Assembly: GCA_031551695.1 (NCBI GenBank)
Contig: JAVBNG010000001.1
Span: 1-64,000 of the forward strand
Length of the DNA: 64,000 nt
Source: JAAYCI01 sp031551695
GTDB taxonomy: Bacteria > Bacillota > Clostridia > Oscillospirales > Ruminococcaceae
Direction: 5' to 3'
The notes beneath the pieces were generated by a model that was not told the origin of the DNA, made no database searches, and saw only the letters and a list, made by a program, of their open reading frames with translations. Both the position numbers and the translations under genes were made by a program. Below are positions 32,426 through 40,603 of the stretch, piece after piece. Numbering within the stretch: position 1 is the stretch's first letter; the number at the start of each line of letters is the position of its first letter.

Positions 32426-34316
32426 TCGTCTGCACCTCGTTTATTTGCGCCTCTTCCAGAGGCTGCCAGTTCACAAAAAACCGCTCGTACCACACAAGAA
32501 AGGTGAACACCGTCCACATTTTGCGGCCGTGGTTGGCAGCGCCGTCCCGGTGGTCCGCCAGCAGCTTGTCCAGCTTCGCCACGTCGAAAAAATCCGCCGC
32601 ATAGGGGGCGTGGAAGTAGCCGGACACGATGCCCGCGTATTTGTCTTCCCGCAGCCAGTTGCGGATGGGCACCGGAAAGCCTTTTTTCGGCCGGGTGGCC
32701 CATTCGTCCGGCAGGGTTTTGTTCGCCGCCGCGCGGAACACCTTTTTGTTCTGCGTGCCCTCAATGCAATATTCCGAGGGCACCTTTTCCGCCAGTTCCA
32801 TCACGTTGATGTCGAGGAAAGGCACCCGCAGCTCCAGCGAGTGGGCCATGCACATTTTGTCCGCCCTCAGCAAAATGTCGCCGGGCATCCACAGGTGCAG
32901 GTCCACATACTGCTTTTTGTGCACTTCCGTGTTGTCTGTGGCGCTCGCAAAATAGGGCGCCGCCATGCCCCGGGGCGACGGTCCGCCACGCCAGGCGGGC
33001 AGTAAAACTTCCAGCGCCTCTGCCTCTGGGAACACATTGGCCTGGCCGATGTACCAGTTTTCCGGCATGCCGGCGCTTTTCATCAAAAAGTTGCGCCCTT
33101 TGAAGGCGGGCAGGGCCGCGGCGGCCTTGCCGAGGGTTTTGCGCACGCCGGCTGGCACGCGCTTCATGTAGCCCTCCATGGCGGGGGTTGCGGCGTACAG
33201 CTCGTACCCGGCAAACAATTCGTCCGCCCCTTCGCCGGAAAGGACCACCGTCACCTGCTCCCGCGCCAGCTTGGCCAAAAACCACAGTGGCACGCTGGAT
33301 GGGTTCGACTGCGGCTGGTCCATGTGGTACTGGATGTCGGAGAAGGCCTCGAAGCACTCGTCGGCGCTCAGCAGCTTGCGAAAATTTTTCACGCCAAGGC
33401 GGCGGCTCAGGTCCTCGGCGTAGTTGCTCTCGTCAAAGTTTTCGTCGGCAAAACCGACGGAAAAGGTGTTCTCCGGCATCAGGCAGGCGGTGATGTAGCT
33501 GGAATCCACGCCGCCGGAAAGGAAGGAGCCCACCGGCACATCGCTAATTTGGTGCGCCTTCACACTCTCGCGCACCGTGGCGTCTATTTCGTCGGCTACT
33601 TCGTCAAAGCTTTTGGTGTTGTCCGGGTCAAAACAGGCGTCCCACCAGCACTCTGGCTGCACGGCCCCGCCGCTGCCGGGGGTGTATTCGAACATATGCC
33701 CTTGCTCCAGGCAATACACGCCCTTGAAAAACGTGGTGTTGCCCGCCGCGTATTGGAAGCTGAGGTACGGCCGCAGGGCGTCCGGGTCTACTTCTTTCAC
33801 AAAGCCGGGGTGCTCCAAAAAGGCTTTGATTTCGCTGCCGAACAGCAGCGAGCCGTCGGCAAGGGTGGTGTAATAAAACGGCTTGATGCCAAAATAATCG
33901 CGGGCGGCCAGCAGTTTGCCGGTGTTCGCGTTCCACAGTACAAAGGCGAACATACCCCGCAGCTTTGGCACGATATCCTTGCCGTATTCCTCGTAGCCAT
34001 GCACCAGCACTTCGCTGTCGGCGCCGCTTTTGAACACGTGGCCTTTGGCGGTCAAATCGTCGCGCAACTCCTGGAAATTGTAGATTTCCCCGTTGAACAC
34101 TACGCACACGGTGCCGTCCTCGTTGAACATGGGCTGGTTTCCCACTTCGCGCAAATCGATGATGGACAGCCGCCGGAAGCCCAGCGTGATGCCCTCGCCC
34201 TCATAGGCGCTGCCCATGTCCGGCCCGCGGTGCACAATGCGCTGCATCATGGCGTGGATGGTTTTGGTGCGCTGCTCTTTGGGCAGCTGGCTGGTGAAGC
34301 CGACGAAACCGCACAT
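32418..34316 (-). CDS. asnB: glutamine-dependent asparagine synthetase-type amidotransferase
   Basis: 632 residues. The start at 34316 puts the catalytic Cys at position 2 (MCGFVGFTSQ), as required for the N-terminal class II glutaminase; RGPDMGSAY and FNGEIYNFQELR follow. The C-terminal synthetase domain has the ATP P-loop SFLSGGVDSSYI and YELYAATPAMEGY. The canonical reaction is ATP, Asp and Gln to Asn. Because it follows an Asp/Glu racemase and a D-Asp-ligase-like gene, an AsnH-like role amidating D-aspartate in peptidoglycan is possible. AsnB and AsnH cannot be separated by eye. Confidence 0.88.
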   Translation of the reverse strand: MCGFVGFTSQLPKEQRTKTIHAMMQRIVHRGPDMGSAYEGEGITLGFRRLSIIDLREVGNQPMFNEDGTVCVVFNGEIYNFQELRDDLTAKGHVFKSGADSEVLVHGYEEYGKDIVPKLRGMFAFVLWNANTGKLLAARDYFGIKPFYYTTLADGSLLFGSEIKAFLEHPGFVKEVDPDALRPYLSFQYAAGNTTFFKGVYCLEQGHMFEYTPGSGGAVQPECWWDACFDPDNTKSFDEVADEIDATVRESVKAHQISDVPVGSFLSGGVDSSYITACLMPENTFSVGFADENFDESNYAEDLSRRLGVKNFRKLLSADECFEAFSDIQYHMDQPQSNPSSVPLWFLAKLAREQVTVVLSGEGADELFAGYELYAATPAMEGYMKRVPAGVRKTLGKAAAALPAFKGRNFLMKSAGMPENWYIGQANVFPEAEALEVLLPAWRGGPSPRGMAAPYFASATDNTEVHKKQYVDLHLWMPGDILLRADKMCMAHSLELRVPFLDINVMELAEKVPSEYCIEGTQNKKVFRAAANKTLPDEWATRPKKGFPVPIRNWLREDKYAGIVSGYFHAPYAADFFDVAKLDKLLADHRDGAANHGRKMWTVFTFLVWYERFFVNWQPLEEAQINEVQTNG

Positions 34317-34377
34317 AGGGGACCCCCGTTGGTGGAATGATTTTGTGGATGGAAATTTAATGAAATGGCGTTGCAGG

Positions 34378-34492
34378 CCTGCCGCGGGTGTGTCTCCGGT
34401 TAGCGTCAGCCGCAAGCCGGATGGCGAACAACGTCTACGTTGTACGACAGACGGCGCGGAAGGTAGCTATCCGGAGACACACTCGCGGCAGG
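34378..34492 (-). repeat. palindromic intercistronic element, copy D (shorter)
   Basis: About 115 bp between the racemase and asnB. The outer arms are 22 bp long (34378-34399 with 34471-34492) with one G-T pair, and their outer halves are unlike the arms of copies B, C and E. On the minus strand the core reads AGCTACCTTCCGCG, ACAACG/CGTTGT, TTCGCC, GCTTGCGGCTGA. The 3' GTGAATTGCC...AAGCC module is missing. Confidence 0.85.
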
Positions 34493-34504
34493 CTATTATA
34501 GCCT

Positions 34505-35215
34505 TTACCACACAAAGCCCACCGCCGTTTTGCCACAGGCCAAAATGGCTGCCTCGGCCAGCACGTCCATGCTGTCGATAAAGCGCGCGTCCAGCGCGCC
34601 GGCCTTTTTCACAAGCGAAAGTTCCGTGCAGCCCAAAATGATTTTATCACATCCGGCGGCGAACAGTTCCTCCGCCGCAAAATAAAACCGTGCCATGTCC
34701 GGCGGCTTGCCGCTTTTGATGTCGCCGTAAATCACGTCCATCACGGCAGCCTGCCCCTGTGCCGACGGCACCGCCGCCGTAAGGCCCGCCGCCTCGCACG
34801 CCTTTTGGTAGGTGCCTGTCAGCACGGTGCCGTCCGTGGCAAGGACGCCCGCCTTTGCCGCGCCGAGGCGTTTCACTTTTTCCGCCGTCAGCCGCACCAT
34901 GTTCAGCACAGGCACAGTAAGCGCTGTGGCCAGTTGCTCATAAAAATAATGCGCCGTGTTGCACGGCACGGCGATCAAATCGGCGCCATACACCTCCAGC
35001 CGCTTGCCGTCCGCCAGCATCACGGCGAATGGGTCCGCCGCGCTTTCGCCTTTGATGAAGGCGGTGCGGTCCGGCGTGGAGGCCCGGCTGGACAGGATGA
35101 TGTCCAGATGGTCCTGGTCGCGGGCGGCGGCTGTGTGCGCCGTCACCAGTTCGTAAAAATAGGCGGAGGCCATGGGCCCAAGGCCGCCCAGAATGCCCAG
35201 CAGTTTTGTTTCCAA
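34505..35215 (-). CDS. aspartate/glutamate racemase family protein
   Basis: A 236-residue PLP-independent racemase. Both cysteine motifs are present: VPCNTAHYFYE (Cys1) and LGCTELSLV (Cys2). GILGGLGPMAS is the typical N terminus of the Asp/Glu/hydantoin racemase group. The start is a TTG with GGGAGG eight bases upstream. Position between a D-aspartate-ligase-like gene and asnB favours aspartate racemase; broad-specificity RacX-type activity is the alternative. Confidence 0.85.
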   Translation of the reverse strand: METKLLGILGGLGPMASAYFYELVTAHTAAARDQDHLDIILSSRASTPDRTAFIKGESAADPFAVMLADGKRLEVYGADLIAVPCNTAHYFYEQLATALTVPVLNMVRLTAEKVKRLGAAKAGVLATDGTVLTGTYQKACEAAGLTAAVPSAQGQAAVMDVIYGDIKSGKPPDMARFYFAAEELFAAGCDKIILGCTELSLVKKAGALDARFIDSMDVLAEAAILACGKTAVGFVW

Positions 35216-35261
35216 TTGGCCAGCCTCCCATCCTATGTCCGTTGCAGTAGCAAAGGTGGAC

Positions 35262-35416
35262 GTGCCGTGGTGTGCTCCAGTGAGCGCACCCCCGGGTGGC
35301 TTCTCTTGCCCCTTTGGGGCAATTCACCGGCTCAGCCGCAAGCTGGTGGCGAACAACATCCCTTCGTTGTACGCCAATCAGCGCGGAAGGTAGCTCTCTG
35401 GGGTACACCACGGCAT
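35262..35416 (-). repeat. palindromic intercistronic element, copy E
   Basis: About 155 bp between the ATP-grasp gene and the racemase, in reverse orientation. Outer arms GTGCCGTGGTGTGCTCCAG and CTGGGGTACACCACGGCAT are complementary with few mismatches. The 3' module is nearly identical to copy B (CCGGTGAATTGCCCC, GGGGCAAGAGAAGCCACCC, GTGCGCTCAC). The central hairpin is ACAACG/TGTTGT with a different loop. Confidence 0.85.
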
Positions 35417-35451
35417 GGCCACCGAATCGCTTGCACCAAAAAGCCCGCAGA

Positions 35452-36684
35452 CTACGCCAAAGGCTTCTCGCAGTAAGTCGCGTATTTCTTGTAATACCGC
35501 CGGTAATGTTCCTTCAAATACAGCCAGCGCAGCGGGTTCAGCCGCAGGTCAAAGGCGTAGTTAAACGGCATGGAGTCCTTTTTTTCGGCGGCCAGCTGCA
35601 CGGCGCGCGCCGCAAGGGCGCGGTCGGCGGTATAGTCCCGCACAATGGGCGTGGGGATGGAATGCCAAAAGCTCTCGCCCTCGTAAAACAGCGCGGGGCC
35701 AAGGTCTTTGCACCTCACCCGGTCCTCCACCAGATATTTGGCGATGTTGAGGCCCGCGCCCGTCACATAATGGTTGCTGCGGCCCTGCCGCAGGTTGATT
35801 TCAAACACGCGGAAGGAACCGTCGCGGGTGTCGTGCTTGATGTCGAAATTCGCAAAGCCCGTGTAGCCGATGTCTTCCAAAAAATGGGCCAGTTTATCCA
35901 TCAGCGGGCGGTCATACTCGGTAAGGATGGCCGCGTGGTTGCCAATGGCCCGGGGCGTGTGCTCTTCCAGCAGCACATGGCCCAGGCACATCATTTTCAC
36001 CTTGGCATTTTTGTCGCAATAGGCCGTCAGCACGCGCATCTCGCTGTCTGCACCTGGTATCATATCCTGCACGATGATGGTGTCCGGATAGCCGGAACCG
36101 AAAATGGTTTTGCAAATGCCGCAGGCCTCTTCGGCGTTTTTGGCGGTGTACACCTTTTTCATGCCGTCGAAGGGGTGCTTCCAGTAGGCAATGCTGCTGG
36201 AGGGTTTGATGATCACCGGCCAGCCGTAAGCCCACGCGGCAAACACGGCCTTTGCGTCGTCCTCTTTCGCCAGCACCACCGTGCTAGGGTAATCAATGCC
36301 GTATTCGTCGCACATGCGGTAAAAGCTGTCCTTGCTCACCAGCTTTTCCATCAAGGCGGCGCCGATGTAGGGCACCACGTAGTTTTGGGAAAGCGCGTCC
36401 CGGTTGCGGATGAGCATGGCGGCGTAGTCGTCCGTGCAGCCCAGCAGGATTTTTGTCTCCTCCGGGTGGGCGGCGGCGTAATCTGCCAACAAGTCCAGCA
36501 TCACCGCGTCCTGGTCGGCCTTTTCATTTGCCTCAAACTCCACGATGCGGGAATACTTCGTGTCGCCCATGGGGTAGCGGCCAAAGGCCTTCGTCGTCAC
36601 GCCGAAGGCCTCGTGGAAGGCCCGCGCCACGCTGTAGCAGTTCATGTCCGCGCCCAGCAGCACGGGTTTTATCTTGCTGTTCAA
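35452..36684 (-). CDS. D-aspartate ligase-like ATP-grasp protein
   Basis: 410 residues from a TTG start that has AGGGGGA at good spacing and gives an N terminus MNSKIKPVLLGADMNCYSVA; an ATG ten codons upstream is the alternative. ATP-grasp marks: WPVIIKPSSSI, MRVLTAYCDKNAKVKMMCLG, and YTGFANFDIKHDTRDG with FRVFEINLRQGRSN (metal/ATP residues). The overall pattern matches Enterococcus faecium Aslfm, the ligase adding D-Asp to the peptidoglycan stem peptide. The racemase gene immediately downstream would supply D-Asp. The assignment rests on remembered family features plus context. Confidence 0.7.
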   Translation of the reverse strand: MNSKIKPVLLGADMNCYSVARAFHEAFGVTTKAFGRYPMGDTKYSRIVEFEANEKADQDAVMLDLLADYAAAHPEETKILLGCTDDYAAMLIRNRDALSQNYVVPYIGAALMEKLVSKDSFYRMCDEYGIDYPSTVVLAKEDDAKAVFAAWAYGWPVIIKPSSSIAYWKHPFDGMKKVYTAKNAEEACGICKTIFGSGYPDTIIVQDMIPGADSEMRVLTAYCDKNAKVKMMCLGHVLLEEHTPRAIGNHAAILTEYDRPLMDKLAHFLEDIGYTGFANFDIKHDTRDGSFRVFEINLRQGRSNHYVTGAGLNIAKYLVEDRVRCKDLGPALFYEGESFWHSIPTPIVRDYTADRALAARAVQLAAEKKDSMPFNYAFDLRLNPLRWLYLKEHYRRYYKKYATYCEKPLA

Positions 36685-36732
36685 AAGCGGTGTTCCCCCT
36701 AAAACGGCGCCCATGCGCCTGGAATCAAAAAC

Positions 36733-37248
36733 CTAAAACTCAATGCCGCGGCGGGCGGGTTGCCCCTGTGCCAACGGGTGTTTTATTTCTCGCATCTCCG
36801 TAATATAGTCGCAATAGGGCTCGTAGGGCGCCGGGTCGCACCGGCCGGTGATGACAAGTTCCATGCCCTCCGGCTTTTCCACGATGAAATCCAGCAGGTC
36901 CTCAATGTCGATGAGCCCCTCAAAAGCGGCGGCAGCCGCCTCGTCCAGCACCAGCACATCCATTTCAGGCGCCAGTTTTTTTGCCCGCTCGAACAGCGCC
37001 TGCTGCTGTATCTGGCAAAACTGCCGCTGGTTGTCGTCCATCTCCCACAAAAACTGGTCGCACTCCGGCGCATCCACATGCACGCCAATGCGCTCCAGCA
37101 TTGTAAGCTCGCCGGAATGTCCGTTCTTCAAAAACTGGATGAAAGCCACCGACAGGCGTTGCCCGTTTGCCCGCAGGCAAAGCCCCAGGGCCGCGCTGGT
37201 TTTGCCCTTGCCGCCCCCGGTGTATAAGTGAACCAATCCTTTCTCCAT
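36733..37248 (-). CDS. cobO: cob(I)alamin (corrinoid) adenosyltransferase
   Basis: A 171-residue CobA/BtuR-family ATP:corrinoid adenosyltransferase. P-loop variant YTGGGKGKTSAALG (Gly11-Thr17), VAFIQFLKNGHSGE, VLVLDEAAAA and ELVITGR are characteristic. It converts imported corrinoids to the adenosyl form. ATG 37248 follows GGAGGAA. This fits with the riboswitch-controlled corrinoid importer 32 kb away. It has its own palindromic promoter (37278-37306). Confidence 0.9.
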   Translation of the reverse strand: MEKGLVHLYTGGGKGKTSAALGLCLRANGQRLSVAFIQFLKNGHSGELTMLERIGVHVDAPECDQFLWEMDDNQRQFCQIQQQALFERAKKLAPEMDVLVLDEAAAAAFEGLIDIEDLLDFIVEKPEGMELVITGRCDPAPYEPYCDYITEMREIKHPLAQGQPARRGIEF

Positions 37249-37277
37249 AGGTCGTTTCCTCCACACATGCAATACTA

Positions 37278-37306
37278 ATTGTAATAAACATACAGCAAAT
37301 TACAAT
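37278..37306 (-). promoter_or_regulatory. palindromic promoter/operator of the adenosyltransferase gene
   Basis: ATTGTAAT (37278-37285) and ATTACAAT (37299-37306) are perfect inverted repeats. On the minus strand the same bases give TTGTAA, 16-bp spacer, TACAAT, so the promoter elements are the palindrome arms. Confidence 0.5.
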
Positions 37307-37367
37307 ATAGCATAAATTCCCCCGCAAGGGAATACTCCTAACCAAAAAATGTCATGCTGTAATCCTA

Positions 37368-37994
37368 TCAGACCATGGCCACCGGCACAAGCCCCACCAC
37401 TTCCACCATGGCATCGCGCATCAGCATGGCGGCGTCGGCCTGCACGGTGAAGCCGCAGCCGTTTTCGCTCATCCACTGGTGGGGCGGCTTCTGGGGCTGG
37501 CCGCGCTGGGCCAGCATGCTCATGATGACGCCGCCGTGGGTGACGCAGGCGGCTTCAAAAATACCGTTTTGCGCCTGGTAAGTCATCATGGCGATGAGGG
37601 CGTTTGCCGTGCGTGCCGCAAAGTCGCGCCCGCTTTCGCCGCCCTTTGGCACAAAGCCGCTTTTCGGGTCCAGCCAGGCAAGGTAGCGCTCGTCCGTCAT
37701 CATTTCCTCGGCCCGCTTGCCCTCAAACTCGCCAAAGCGGTTTTCCCGCAGTTCCTCAATCACCACGCGCTCGGCCGCGTCCGGGAACAAAATCTCCGCC
37801 GACTGCGTGGCCCGCAGCATGGGGGAGGAGAACACAAAGGGAACGTCCGGGTAGGCAAAGCGGCGGCGCTTTTCCACCAGGTCCTCCACGCCTTCTTCGC
37901 ACACGGGCATGTCCAGGCCTCCGCCAACAAACACGCCGTCCAGGTTCCCCTGTGTCAGCCCGTGCCGAACCAGGTGCAGCCGGTAAGTTTTCAT
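37368..37994 (-). CDS. histidine phosphatase family protein
   Basis: A 208-residue phosphoglycerate-mutase-like phosphatase. Catalytic motifs: LVRHGLTQGN (phosphohistidine), FSSPMLRATQSAEIL and VTHGGVIMSML (second His). It could be a CobC-type alpha-ribazole phosphatase, given the neighbouring corrinoid adenosyltransferase, or a general small-phosphate phosphatase; sequence features alone do not decide. AAAGGACA precedes the ATG. A perfect leader hairpin, CTGTCATTG/CAATGACAG (38016-38036), sits just upstream. Confidence 0.85.
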   Translation of the reverse strand: MKTYRLHLVRHGLTQGNLDGVFVGGGLDMPVCEEGVEDLVEKRRRFAYPDVPFVFSSPMLRATQSAEILFPDAAERVVIEELRENRFGEFEGKRAEEMMTDERYLAWLDPKSGFVPKGGESGRDFAARTANALIAMMTYQAQNGIFEAACVTHGGVIMSMLAQRGQPQKPPHQWMSENGCGFTVQADAAMLMRDAMVEVVGLVPVAMV

Positions 37995-38015
37995 GTCTAT
38001 GTCCTTTCCGCCGTT

Positions 38016-38036
38016 CTGTCATTGCGCCAATGACAG
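38016..38036. repeat. perfect 9-bp hairpin in the phosphatase leader
   Basis: CTGTCATTG and CAATGACAG around CGC, about 20 bases upstream of the phosphatase start codon. A further inverted repeat lies at 38051-38109. Confidence 0.45.
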
Positions 38037-38164
38037 GCGGCGCGTGGCAATTGCCACCACAATATTTAGCGCCCCGAAGAAAGAAAAACCGAATATGTTG
38101 TGGTGACAAACAATAAAACACGATGTTACGACAACGTAGTTTGCTGCCCCTACGGAACAGGCAG

Positions 38165-38193
38165 TTTACAAAAGGTTTTCTTTCGTCTATAAT
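38165..38193 (+). promoter_or_regulatory. promoter of the XRE regulator gene
   Basis: TTTACA (38165-38170), 17-bp spacer, consensus TATAAT (38188-38193). Confidence 0.75.
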
Positions 38194-38234
38194 TTACACT
38201 ACGTACAATTTTGAATGTAGGTGTGTGAGAGGGT

Positions 38235-38957
38235 ATGGGATCGGAATTCAGCAGGATCATCACGTTGCTGCGCAAGGAAAAAGGCGTAACGCAGAAAAAG
38301 GCGGCGGTGGACCTTGGCGTGAGCCAGGCGCTGCTGAGCCACTACGAAAAGGGCATTCGGGAATGCGGCCTTGAGTTTGTGGTGCGTGTGGCCGACTATT
38401 ACGACGTCTCGTGCGACTATCTGCTTGGCCGCTCGGCGGACCGCAGCGGCCTTACCCTGCAGGTGGACGATATCCCCGCCCCGGAGAGTACCGCCCTGCA
38501 GGACAGCCGCTACAAGGGCAGCGTGCTGCCCACCCTGCACCGCAAGCTGGTAAGCAACAGCCTGAATATTTTATACGACAAACTGAACGGTTGCCCGGAC
38601 AAGGAGCTTGTGGGCGAAATCAGCGGGTATCTGATGATGTCGGTGTACCATATGTTCCGGCTGGTGTATTGTTCCGGGCCGAAGAACGCGGCGTCCATGT
38701 TCAGCGTGCCGGAGGTGCTGTGGCGCGGATATTCTCAAAGCGCCATGTGCATGGCCGAAGCAAACGTGGGCGCCCTGCTGAAGGGGGAAAGCCCCACCGG
38801 CGGCACGGCCCTGCGGGATTTTGCCGCCTTTGCCATGACCACCGAAAGCCTGACGCGGGATTATCCGCTGTACGCCACCAGTTTGCTCAATCTCATCAAA
38901 ACCAGCGAGGAGAGGATCCAGTCCGCGAAACCCGCCCAAAAGCCTGCGTCCAAATAG
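38235..38957 (+). CDS. XRE-family transcriptional regulator
   Basis: 240 residues. An N-terminal HTH_3 domain (RIITLLRKEKGVTQKKAAVDLGVSQALLSHYEKG, about 6-40) ends with the usual YYDVSCDYLLGRS. The remaining about 160 residues are a mostly helical domain with no recognised ligand-binding motif. GAGAGGG precedes the ATG. It has a strong promoter and a terminator of its own and lies divergent from the histidine phosphatase. Its targets are unknown. Confidence 0.85.
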   Translation: MGSEFSRIITLLRKEKGVTQKKAAVDLGVSQALLSHYEKGIRECGLEFVVRVADYYDVSCDYLLGRSADRSGLTLQVDDIPAPESTALQDSRYKGSVLPTLHRKLVSNSLNILYDKLNGCPDKELVGEISGYLMMSVYHMFRLVYCSGPKNAASMFSVPEVLWRGYSQSAMCMAEANVGALLKGESPTGGTALRDFAAFAMTTESLTRDYPLYATSLLNLIKTSEERIQSAKPAQKPASK

Positions 38958-38980
38958 CAGGCAGCACTTGTAAAACGGAT

Positions 38981-39003
38981 GCGCCGCGCAAGCGGCGCTT
39001 TTT
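38981..39003 (+). terminator. terminator of the XRE gene
   Basis: GCGCCGC and GCGGCGC around GCAA, then TTTTT. Confidence 0.8.
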
Positions 39004-39099
39004 GCTGCCGCCGGCGCTTGCGGCACGCCGAAGGCGCAACCCCTCGCACGCACCCGAAGCCGCGCGCCGCGCGGTGATACCGCTCGGCCGGGCACCGGC

Positions 39100-40086
39100 C
39101 TAAAGCAGGCCCACCTTGCGGTACACTTTTGCCAGGGTTTTGGCCGCGGCCTGCCGCGCCTTTTCGGCGCCCGCGGCCAAAACGCGCTCCAGCTCGCCCT
39201 TGTCGGCCAAAATGCGCTCGTACTCCTCGCGGATGGGGCGCATGGTCTCGATGACGCTTTCGGCCACAGCCACCTTGAAATCGCCATAGCCGCGTCCGGC
39301 AAACTCGGCCTCGATGGCAGCGTCGTCCTTGCCCGTCATCACGCTGTAAATGGTCATCAGGTTCGACACGCCGGGTTTGTCCTCCGCGCGGCGCACGTCG
39401 CCGTCCGAGTCCGTTACCGCGCGTTTGAACTTGCGCAAAATGGCGTCCGGCGCGTCCGTCATGGAAACATAGCTGTTCTCGTTGTCGTCGCTTTTGCTCA
39501 TTTTGGCCGTCGGTTCGCTCAGGCTCATCACCTTGGCGCCGGCCGTGGGGATCATGGGCTCCGGCACAACGAACGTGTCGGAATAGGCGCCGTTGAAGCG
39601 CACGGCGATGTTGCGCGCAAGCTCCACATGCTGTTTTTGGTCCACGCCAACGGGCACGAAGTGGGTGTGGTATAATAGGATGTCGGCGGCCATCAGCGCG
39701 GGGTAGGTGAACAGGCCGGCGTTGATGTTCTCGGCGTGTTTTTGGCTTTTGTCCTTGAACTGCGTCATGCGCGAAAGCTCGCCGAACATGGTGTTGCACC
39801 CCAGCACCCAGGCCAGCTCCGCGTGCTGCGGCACGTGGCTTTGGATGAAGATGATGGATTTTTCCGGGTCGATGCCGGAAGCCAGCAGCAATGCGGCCGA
39901 TTCCAGCGTTTTTTTGCGCAGATCCGCCGGGTTTTGCCGCACAGTGATGGCGTGCATGTTCACCACGCTGTAAATGCAGTCATATTCCTCCTGCAAAGGC
40001 CCCCACCGGCGCACGGCCCCCACATAATTGCCCAGCGTGAACGTGCCGGACGGTTGGATTCCACTGAAAACGCGCTTTTTCTCCAA
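39100..40086 (-). CDS. trpS: tryptophanyl-tRNA synthetase
   Basis: A 328-residue class Ic synthetase charging tRNA-Trp. The start motif FSGIQPSGTFTLGNYVGA contains the HIGH-equivalent (TLGN, 17-20). The KMSKS loop is at 195-199. VPVGVDQKQHVELARNIA is the Trp/ATP site. The start was placed at the TTG at 40086 (AAGGGA seven bases upstream) rather than the TTG two codons earlier, which overlaps the RBS. No T-box leader is visible; the leader is only about 30 bases. Confidence 0.95.
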   Translation of the reverse strand: MEKKRVFSGIQPSGTFTLGNYVGAVRRWGPLQEEYDCIYSVVNMHAITVRQNPADLRKKTLESAALLLASGIDPEKSIIFIQSHVPQHAELAWVLGCNTMFGELSRMTQFKDKSQKHAENINAGLFTYPALMAADILLYHTHFVPVGVDQKQHVELARNIAVRFNGAYSDTFVVPEPMIPTAGAKVMSLSEPTAKMSKSDDNENSYVSMTDAPDAILRKFKRAVTDSDGDVRRAEDKPGVSNLMTIYSVMTGKDDAAIEAEFAGRGYGDFKVAVAESVIETMRPIREEYERILADKGELERVLAAGAEKARQAAAKTLAKVYRKVGLL

Positions 40087-40124
40087 AGACAATCCCTTTC
40101 ACCCTTCCCAAAAAACCTTCCGCT

Positions 40125-40153
40125 ATTATATCATTATATGCGCCGGTTGACAA
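40125..40153 (-). promoter_or_regulatory. trpS promoter
   Basis: On the minus strand: TTGTCA (40148-40153), 17-bp spacer, TATAAT (40125-40130). Confidence 0.75.
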
Positions 40154-40171
40154 ATTAGGAGCAAAGCCTTT

Positions 40172-40570
40172 ATGAAACGACCTTCCGCCACGGGCAGCCG
40201 CGATGCCGCGCCTGTGTTTGCCAAAAAACGGGACATCGCCGTCATTGCCGCCGTGCTGGTGCTGGCAGCGGTGCTGTGGCTTGTTTTCGGCACCGCGAAA
40301 GCGCCGAATGAAGGCGCACACCTGCAAGCGGTGGTAACGGTAACTTATGGCAATATAAAATACATAGAGTATATTGAGCTAGAAAAAGAACAACTAGTAG
40401 CAATTGACGCGAAACTGCCGGTGCACTTGCAGGTGATGGACGGCGGCATTTGTTTTATCGAGTCCGTTTGCCCGGACCATGACTGCGAGCGGTTTGGTGT
40501 GCTGAGCGCCGAGGGCGAATGGGCCGCGTGCCTGCCCGCCGGGGTAAGCGTGCAGGTGGTGGCGGGGTAA
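40172..40570 (+). CDS. NusG domain II-containing membrane-anchored protein
   Basis: 132 residues: a basic N terminus, one transmembrane helix (DIAVIAAVLVLAAVLWLVF) and an extracytoplasmic NusG-II (PF07009-type) domain. That domain has the typical end GGICFIESVCPDHDCERFG followed by WAACLPAGVSVQV, with a conserved Cys set (CPDHDC...C). The function of this family is unknown; in Clostridia it often lies near genes for lipoproteins or the Rnf complex, but no such neighbour is present here. AGGAGC precedes the ATG. Confidence 0.8.
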   Translation: MKRPSATGSRDAAPVFAKKRDIAVIAAVLVLAAVLWLVFGTAKAPNEGAHLQAVVTVTYGNIKYIEYIELEKEQLVAIDAKLPVHLQVMDGGICFIESVCPDHDCERFGVLSAEGEWAACLPAGVSVQVVAG

Positions 40571-40603
40571 ACTGTTAAAAGCGCTATATCGCCTCTGGTG
40601 GTT

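Noticed and set aside
40090..40171. T-box leader upstream of trpS
   Set aside because: The leader after the predicted promoter is only about 30 bases; no specifier loop or GGTGG antiterminator box fits. None was seen before proS or metG either.
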